DNA of 64,000 nucleotides from Vreelandella jeotgali Hwa (lineage in GTDB: Bacteria; Pseudomonadota; Gammaproteobacteria; Pseudomonadales; Halomonadaceae): NCBI RefSeq assembly GCF_000334215.1, contig NZ_AMQY01000011.1, forward strand, positions 186,001-250,000, written 5' to 3'. A program made the translations under genes and the position numbers. Below are positions 59,281-64,000 of the stretch, one piece after another; within the stretch, counting starts at the first letter, position 1; each line of letters starts with the position of its first letter. Under the pieces are notes generated by a model that did no database searches, was not told the DNA's origin, and was given only the letters and a program-made list of their open reading frames with translations.

Positions 59281-59754
59281 ATGTCTGCCCTGCCGTTTTC
59301 TCACGTGCTGCCCGCGCCGTCGCGCCTGATTGCCGTGGTTGACCCGCGTGTACCGCTGGCGGTAAAGCGCCGCGTCATCGAGCCGCTGCTCAACCGCACC
59401 TTTGCCGAGCCGCTGGCCGAGGGCGAATTTGATGCCCTGGAGGAGCGTCGGGTTACGCTGGACGTGGAGGATCTGGGTGTGCGCCTGACGCTCACGCTCG
59501 CTAACGAACGCTTTGCCCTGAGCGACGCAGCCGGAGAGGCCACAATTCGTGGCGGCTGGAGGGAGTTTCTGTGCCTGGCCACGCGCCGGGAGGACCCGGA
59601 CGCGATGTTTTTCCAGCGCCGGCTGATGATCGAAGGCGACACCGAGTTGGGGTTGACGGTCAAAAACCTCCTCGACAGTCGCGAGGAGGGCTTGAGCCAG
59701 GGGCATCTGGGCGAGGTGCTGCGCAAGCTCGACGCCCTGGCGGCGCGGCGCTAG
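59281..59754 (+). CDS. ubiT: O2-independent ubiquinone biosynthesis accessory factor UbiT (SCP2 domain)
   Basis: A 157-residue protein with an SCP2-like lipid-binding domain (VRLTLTLANERFALSD, then ATIRGGWREFLCLATRREDPD, FFQRRLMIEGDTELGL). This is the UbiT pattern: UbiT is needed with UbiU and UbiV to make ubiquinone without oxygen, probably by binding the lipid intermediates. AAGGAGC precedes the ATG. Its stop overlaps that of the convergent ubiV at CTAG. It is encoded 61 bp behind hemN. Confidence 0.92.
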   Translation: MSALPFSHVLPAPSRLIAVVDPRVPLAVKRRVIEPLLNRTFAEPLAEGEFDALEERRVTLDVEDLGVRLTLTLANERFALSDAAGEATIRGGWREFLCLATRREDPDAMFFQRRLMIEGDTELGLTVKNLLDSREEGLSQGHLGEVLRKLDALAARR

Positions 59755-60692
59755 GCGCTGTCGCGGCGGGTATTGTCCATTCCCGGGCGGCCGTACCAGT
59801 AGCCGTCGCAAATCTCGGCGTCCACCAGCGTCAGCGGGTCCGGGGCGGCAAGCTCGCCGCGCCGGGCGGCGTCAAAGTCGGCGACGACGTCGGCCATGCC
59901 TTCCGCCCGCGGGCTTAAACGCGCCACGCTGGCGCCGGCGTCGGCGATTGACGCCATATCATGGCGCAAATCCTGGCAGGCGCCGGACAGCGTCTGGATG
60001 CCGTTCAGGGTAAAGACCTCTCCGGCTTCCCGGGAACGCAGCGCCATGCCTTCGGGGTGCTTCTGGCAGACAAAGCGGCAGCGGTCCTTGGTGTGCCGGT
60101 AGCGTCTGGCGGTAAAGCAGCGCGATGACCACGCCAGCGGCAGGTGGCCGTAGGCAAACACCTCGCAGGGTACTGCCACGCCCTGGGCTCGGCCGTCGTC
60201 CAGCAGATGCGCAAGGTCCGCGCCGGACATTTCCACCGGGGCGTTAAAGCGCTGCATGCCGGCTCGCTGTAGCACGCCGATGGCAGCGGTGTTGTACAGG
60301 TTCAGCGCGGCGCCGCCGACAAATGCCAACCCCGCGTTGGCACACCGCTGTACCGCGCTCTGGTCGTTGGCCTCCACGCGGAATTCGCCGTTGTCGCACA
60401 GCTTGCGCAGATCGCGCAGGTCGGCTTCGGATTCGATCAGCGTCTGGCTGGAGAGCACTACTTCCTTGCCGCTCTGGGCCAGCTCCCGGCCCAGCCCCAG
60501 CCAGTCGTCCAGCTTCATGTCCCGCCGGCGCGAACACACCGACTCGCCGAGATAGACGATATCCACCGGCCAGTCGGCGGCGTCGCGGTAAAACTGCGCA
60601 TAGCGCTCGCGGGTCCAGTAGAACAGCACCGGCCCCAGCGCCAGCTGCAGTGATCGGACAGAGGGAGACCCCGCAGATGATGAATCGGCCAT
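59751..60692 (-). CDS. ubiV: O2-independent ubiquinone hydroxylation protein UbiV (U32 family)
   Basis: A 313-residue U32-peptidase-like protein. It starts LQLALGPVLFYWTRERYAQF and contains cysteines expected to hold a 4Fe-4S cluster: one in ESVCSRRRDMK, then SSRCFTARRY, DRCRFVCQKHPEG. UbiV works with UbiU as a heterodimer that hydroxylates the ubiquinone ring anaerobically using prephenate as oxygen donor. AGGAG precedes the ATG. The ubiU stop lies 9 bp upstream, so the two are one operon. Confidence 0.94.
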   Translation of the reverse strand: MADSSSAGSPSVRSLQLALGPVLFYWTRERYAQFYRDAADWPVDIVYLGESVCSRRRDMKLDDWLGLGRELAQSGKEVVLSSQTLIESEADLRDLRKLCDNGEFRVEANDQSAVQRCANAGLAFVGGAALNLYNTAAIGVLQRAGMQRFNAPVEMSGADLAHLLDDGRAQGVAVPCEVFAYGHLPLAWSSRCFTARRYRHTKDRCRFVCQKHPEGMALRSREAGEVFTLNGIQTLSGACQDLRHDMASIADAGASVARLSPRAEGMADVVADFDAARRGELAAPDPLTLVDAEICDGYWYGRPGMDNTRRDSA

Positions 60693-60701
60693 GATGATCT
60701 C

Positions 60702-61697
60702 CTATTTCCAGCGGCGCTCGTAGGCGCCCAGGGTGGTGGTAGAGCCTTCCGAGACGTCCCCGAGCCCGGCGATCCAGGCCGGATCGGGATGGAAGCGTTC
60801 CGGGTCGGCGTCCAGTCGGTCAATCGCCGAGCGCCAGATGCCGGCCACCTTCGAGACGTAGGCGGGGCTGCGCTGGCGGCCTTCGATCTTCACCGCGCTG
60901 ATGCCCAGTTTGGCCAGCTCGGGGAGCAGCTCCAGGGTGTTCAGGCTGGTGGGTTCCTCGATGGCGTGGTAGGTCTCGCCTTCCACCTCGAAGCGGCCCT
61001 TGCACAGCGTCGGATAGCCGGCGTTTTCGCCCGCGGCGTAGCGGTCGATCAGCACGCCGTTAAGCCGTGACTCCAGCCCCGCATCGGTTTCTTCCCAGCG
61101 CACATGCGCCGCCGGCGAGCACACGCCCCGGGTGTTGGGCGATTCGCCGGTGAGGTACGACGATAGATAGCAGCGCCCCTCGGCCATGATGCACAGGCTG
61201 CCGAAAGCGAAGACTTCCAGCTCCACCGGCGACTGCCGGGCCAGGTCGCGGACCTGGGTGATCGACAGCACCCGGGGCAGCACCGCGCGCCTGATGCCGA
61301 ACTGCTCGTGATAGAAGCGCAGGGCTTCATGGCTGGTGGCCGAGCCCTGAACGGAGAGATGGCGGGGCAGGTCGGGATAGCGTCGGGCAGCGTAGTCGAG
61401 AAGGCCCATATCGGCGAGGATCAGCGCGTCCACGCCCAGCGCCGCGGCGTCGTCGACCGCGCGGGTCCACATCTTCCAGCCGTCGGGCTGGGGGTAGGTG
61501 TTGATTGCACAAAACACGCGTCTGCCGTGCGCATGAGCATGGTCAATGCCTTCGCGCGCGCGTTTGTCGGTGAAGTTCAGCCCGGCAAACCCGCGGGCGT
61601 TGGTGGTGTTCTGGAAACCGAAATAAACGGCATCGGCACCTTCGTCTACGGCGCGCTTGAGCGCGGGCAGGTTGCCGGCCGGGCAGACAAGCTCCAT
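60702..61697 (-). CDS. ubiU: O2-independent ubiquinone hydroxylation protein UbiU (U32 family)
   Basis: A 331-residue U32 protein beginning MELVCPAGNLPALKRAVDEG, with the core GADAVYFGFQNTTNARGFAG. The cluster cysteines are found in SLCIMAEGRCYLSSY, RGVCSPA and PTLCKGRF, and a further family motif is GISAVKIEGRQRSPAYV. With UbiV it forms the anaerobic hydroxylase for ubiquinone. GGGAGG precedes the ATG. An FNR-like site and -10 box are found 30-70 bp upstream. Confidence 0.95.
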   Translation of the reverse strand: MELVCPAGNLPALKRAVDEGADAVYFGFQNTTNARGFAGLNFTDKRAREGIDHAHAHGRRVFCAINTYPQPDGWKMWTRAVDDAAALGVDALILADMGLLDYAARRYPDLPRHLSVQGSATSHEALRFYHEQFGIRRAVLPRVLSITQVRDLARQSPVELEVFAFGSLCIMAEGRCYLSSYLTGESPNTRGVCSPAAHVRWEETDAGLESRLNGVLIDRYAAGENAGYPTLCKGRFEVEGETYHAIEEPTSLNTLELLPELAKLGISAVKIEGRQRSPAYVSKVAGIWRSAIDRLDADPERFHPDPAWIAGLGDVSEGSTTTLGAYERRWK

Positions 61698-61726
61698 GGG
61701 AAGCCTCCCGTCACAGGTGAAACGCT

Positions 61727-61768
61727 ATCGTAAAGCGCCCACCGACGGGAGCGGTTGACATGGATCAT
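61727..61768 (-). promoter_or_regulatory. FNR/Anr-type promoter of ubiU-ubiV
   Basis: Read on the minus strand, ATGATCCATGTCAA (61755-61768) matches the FNR consensus TTGAT-N4-ATCAA in eight of ten positions. TACGAT (61727-61732) lies where a -10 box belongs if the site is centred 41.5 bp before the transcription start, the classical class II activation position. The start would be near 61720, 23 bp before the ATG. Confidence 0.7.
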
Positions 61769-61779
61769 GCTGTGCGTGT

Positions 61780-64000
61780 CTAGAAGATCGACTCGGCGGT
61801 GCCCGAGCCTTCCGCGCCGCTGGCTTCTTCCAGCTCGCGGCTGACCCGGCGCGGCTGGTAGTCCGGCAGGTGGTCGGCGTCGAACAGCTCGCTGATGCCG
61901 CCGGGCTGGCCATCGTGCAGGCGCAGACCGGTATCCGGGTCCACGCGCTTGCTGACTACGCCGTCGGGCTTGTCGGGCCAGACCTCGGGCGTGCCCTCAA
62001 GGGCGCCGCCCATGAAGTCCTTCCAGATCGGCAGGGCCGCCTGGGAGCCGTATTCGGCGATGGTCTGGTTGCTGTCCTTGCCCACCCAGACGGCGGTGGC
62101 GATATTGCCGTTGAAGCCGGCAAACCAGGCGTCCCGGAGGGCGTTGGTGCTGCCGGTCTTGCCCACGATATCGTTGCGATCCAGGGTCAGGGCAGCGCGT
62201 CCGGTGCCGCTTTCGATGACGCTGCGCAGCATGTCGCGGAGGATATAGACAGCTTCGGGATCGGCGATGCGCCGGGCAATGGCGTAGCTCTCGCCGTCAA
62301 TTTCCACGCGCTCCTGGTCCTCGGCGCAGTCGCGGCAGGCCACTTCGGGCTCGGCGCGATAGACAGGGTCGGGATCGTCGGCATCGCCGCGCATGATGCG
62401 GTCGATGTACCAGGGCGACACCTTGAACCCGCCGTTGGCCAGAATCGCGTAGGCGTTGGTCATCTCCAGCGGCGTCAGGCTGGCGCTGCCCAGCGCCAGC
62501 GAGAGCCCGTGGGGCAGGTGGTCGGGGTTAAACCCGAAGCGTTCCAGGAAGTCGGCGGTATAGCCAATCCCCATGCTTTGCAGGATGCGGATGGTAACGA
62601 GGTTGCGCGAGTGCGCCAGCGCCGGGCGCAGGCGGGTGGGGCCGCCGAAGTCGCGGCTGGAATTGACCGGGCGCCACAGCGTGTCGCTGCCGTCGTTGAC
62701 CACCACCGGCGCGTCGTTGACCACGCTGGCCGCGTTCATGTCGCCCTCGTTGAGCGCGGCCAGAAAAATGAACGGCTTGAAGATGGAGCCCGACTGACGC
62801 CGCGCCTGAATCGCGCGGTTGAACTTGCTGGCGTCAAAATCAAAGCCGCCCTGCAGCGCCAGGATGGCGCCGGTACGCGGATTCTGGGCCACCAGCGCCC
62901 CTTCGGCCTCGGGACGCTGGGAGATACGCCAGCCGTCGTCGTCGCCCCGGACGATGCGCACCAGGTCGCCGCGCTCGGCGATCTGTCCGGCGTTGCCCTT
63001 GCGGGTCCATTTCAGCGCGTTCCAGTCAAGGGTATGGAGCTTTTCATCGCCGGTCAGCACGCGCATTTCGCGGCCGCTGCTGGCTACCACAATGGCCGGC
63101 TCGAGCAGCCCGTATCGCGAGGTGCGCTTGAGGACCTGTACCCAGTTGCTGACGTCGCCTTCAATACCGTCCACTTCGGTCTGGCTGCGCTCGGCGGCCT
63201 GCCTGGCGGTCTGGCGGATTTCCGGCGATTCCGAAAGTTCTTCCTCAAGCCCTTCGGTGGCGGTATTTTCCTGCGCTTCCACCAGGCTGGCATCGATATC
63301 GCTTTGCTCTGGGCCGCGCCAGCCGTGGCGCTTGTCGTAGGCCAGCAGGCCGTCGGCCAGCGAGCGCCGGGCATAGGGCTGCAGCTCGCTGTCGATGGTG
63401 GTGTAGAGGTGGTAGCCGCCGGTGTAGGCGTCGTCGCCGAACTGCTCGACGGCATATTGCCGGGCCATTTCGGCGACGTAGTCGGCATCGACGTCGGTCT
63501 GGGTTTCGTGGCGCCTGGCGGTAATCGGCTTTTTTACCGCCTGCTGATAGGTATCCGGGGTGATAAAGCCCAGCTCGCGCATGCGGAACAGGATCCAGTT
63601 GCGCCGGATGAGCGAGCGCTCGGGGTTGGACAGCGGGTTGAAGGCCGACGGCGCCTTGGGCAGCCCGGCGAGCATGGCGGACTGCGCCAGCGTCAGCTCT
63701 TCCAGCGGCTGGTCGTAGTAGGTCTTGGCGGCCGCCGCGATGCCGTAGGCGCGATGGCCCAGAAAGATCTTGTTGACGTAAAGCGACAGAATGTCCTGCT
63801 TGCTCAGAACCTGCTCCATCTGCAGGGAGAGCAGAATTTCGCGGATTTTACGGGTAAAGGTCTGGTCCAGCGTCAGCAGGTAGTTGCGGGCGACCTGCAT
63901 GGTAATGGTCGAGCCGCCGGACTGGATATCGCCGCCGCTGCGGGCCAGCTCCACGGCGGCGCGCAGCAGCCCGCGGGGGTCCACCCCGGGGTGCTCGAAG
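61780..64000 (-). CDS. mrcA: penicillin-binding protein 1A-type (bifunctional peptidoglycan synthase), 5' part missing
   Basis: About 740 residues of a class A PBP are visible; the true start lies beyond base 64000. The end of the transglycosylase domain is seen first (GVDPRGLLRAAVEL, GGSTITMQVARNYLL, KIFLGHRAYGIAAAA). Then follow an OB-like insertion of the PBP1A type and the transpeptidase with S-x-x-K (SGSIFKPF), S-x-N (SRN) and K-T-G (VGKTGSTN). A loop with two cysteines (ACRDCAED) is seen between the motifs. It polymerises and cross-links cell wall at the inner membrane. It ends with an acidic, Ser-rich tail. Confidence 0.93.
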   Translation of the reverse strand, partial: FEHPGVDPRGLLRAAVELARSGGDIQSGGSTITMQVARNYLLTLDQTFTRKIREILLSLQMEQVLSKQDILSLYVNKIFLGHRAYGIAAAAKTYYDQPLEELTLAQSAMLAGLPKAPSAFNPLSNPERSLIRRNWILFRMRELGFITPDTYQQAVKKPITARRHETQTDVDADYVAEMARQYAVEQFGDDAYTGGYHLYTTIDSELQPYARRSLADGLLAYDKRHGWRGPEQSDIDASLVEAQENTATEGLEEELSESPEIRQTARQAAERSQTEVDGIEGDVSNWVQVLKRTSRYGLLEPAIVVASSGREMRVLTGDEKLHTLDWNALKWTRKGNAGQIAERGDLVRIVRGDDDGWRISQRPEAEGALVAQNPRTGAILALQGGFDFDASKFNRAIQARRQSGSIFKPFIFLAALNEGDMNAASVVNDAPVVVNDGSDTLWRPVNSSRDFGGPTRLRPALAHSRNLVTIRILQSMGIGYTADFLERFGFNPDHLPHGLSLALGSASLTPLEMTNAYAILANGGFKVSPWYIDRIMRGDADDPDPVYRAEPEVACRDCAEDQERVEIDGESYAIARRIADPEAVYILRDMLRSVIESGTGRAALTLDRNDIVGKTGSTNALRDAWFAGFNGNIATAVWVGKDSNQTIAEYGSQAALPIWKDFMGGALEGTPEVWPDKPDGVVSKRVDPDTGLRLHDGQPGGISELFDADHLPDYQPRRVSRELEEASGAEGSGTAESIF

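Overview
The window is a stretch of high-GC bacterial chromosome that most resembles a moderately halophilic gammaproteobacterium of the Halomonas group. The main reasons are the ectoine-degradation cluster (doeA-doeB-doeX plus a DoeC-like dehydrogenase), a TAXI-type TRAP transporter followed by a universal stress protein, a BaeSR/Spy-like envelope-stress set, and an O2-independent ubiquinone/heme cluster (hemN, ubiT, ubiV, ubiU). No rRNA, tRNA or CRISPR array was recognised. The assignment rests on gene content, not on a search.

Layout. 1-5.6 kb: end of a TAXI binding protein, fused TRAP permease, UspA and an ExaC-like aldehyde dehydrogenase. 5.5-10.1 kb (minus strand): SulP permease, Spy-like periplasmic protein, BaeR-like regulator, BaeS-like kinase. 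10.3-18.4 kb: DUF945 protein, ZIP-family protein, an AaeXAB-like efflux operon, LysO-like exporter, DUF3108 protein, GhrA-like reductase. 18.6-24.1 kb: doeA, doeB, doeX, DoeC-like dehydrogenase, ABM monooxygenase, luxS. 24.1-28.1 kb: AT-rich accessory DNA built like integron gene cassettes (an AAA ATPase of the PrrC/RloC type and a PD-(D/E)XK nuclease-like protein, with attC-like sites). 28.3-33.6 kb: methyltransferase, TIGR03643 protein, Fe-S photolyase, RhuM, LprI-like and DUF1294 proteins. 33.7-35.5 kb: a second AT-rich cassette with a HEPN-like protein and a well-formed attC, preceded by a left flank homologous to that at 24.1-24.7 kb. 35.6-55.5 kb: housekeeping and metabolic genes (cation symporter, CNNM transporter with an N-terminal frameshift, ZIP transporter, dehydrogenases, NfeD/slipin, EamA, SulP/Usp, Cfa, aminotransferase, UbiH-like, sirtuin, SelO, DinB, hydrolase, YkoF-like, PAS-GGDEF). 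55.9-57.1 kb: a lone IS200/IS605-type tnpB broken by one frameshift. 57.1-64 kb: hypothetical protein, hemN, ubiT, ubiV, ubiU and the C-terminal part of a PBP1A-type enzyme.

How it fits together. The doe genes would convert ectoine to aspartate, but the transaminase DoeD is not in this window. ubiU-ubiV has a good FNR/Anr-like site at the class II position before a -10 box, which fits low-oxygen ubiquinone synthesis together with hemN and ubiT.

Most worth a second look are: (1) two separate groups of cassette-like, probably anti-phage genes with attC-like sites, no integrase in view and homologous left flanks; (2) many short (13-17 bp) degenerate tandem repeat arrays in intergenic spacers, often overlapping a stop codon or lying directly before a start; (3) an exact 11-bp duplication that frameshifts the natural start of a CNNM gene.
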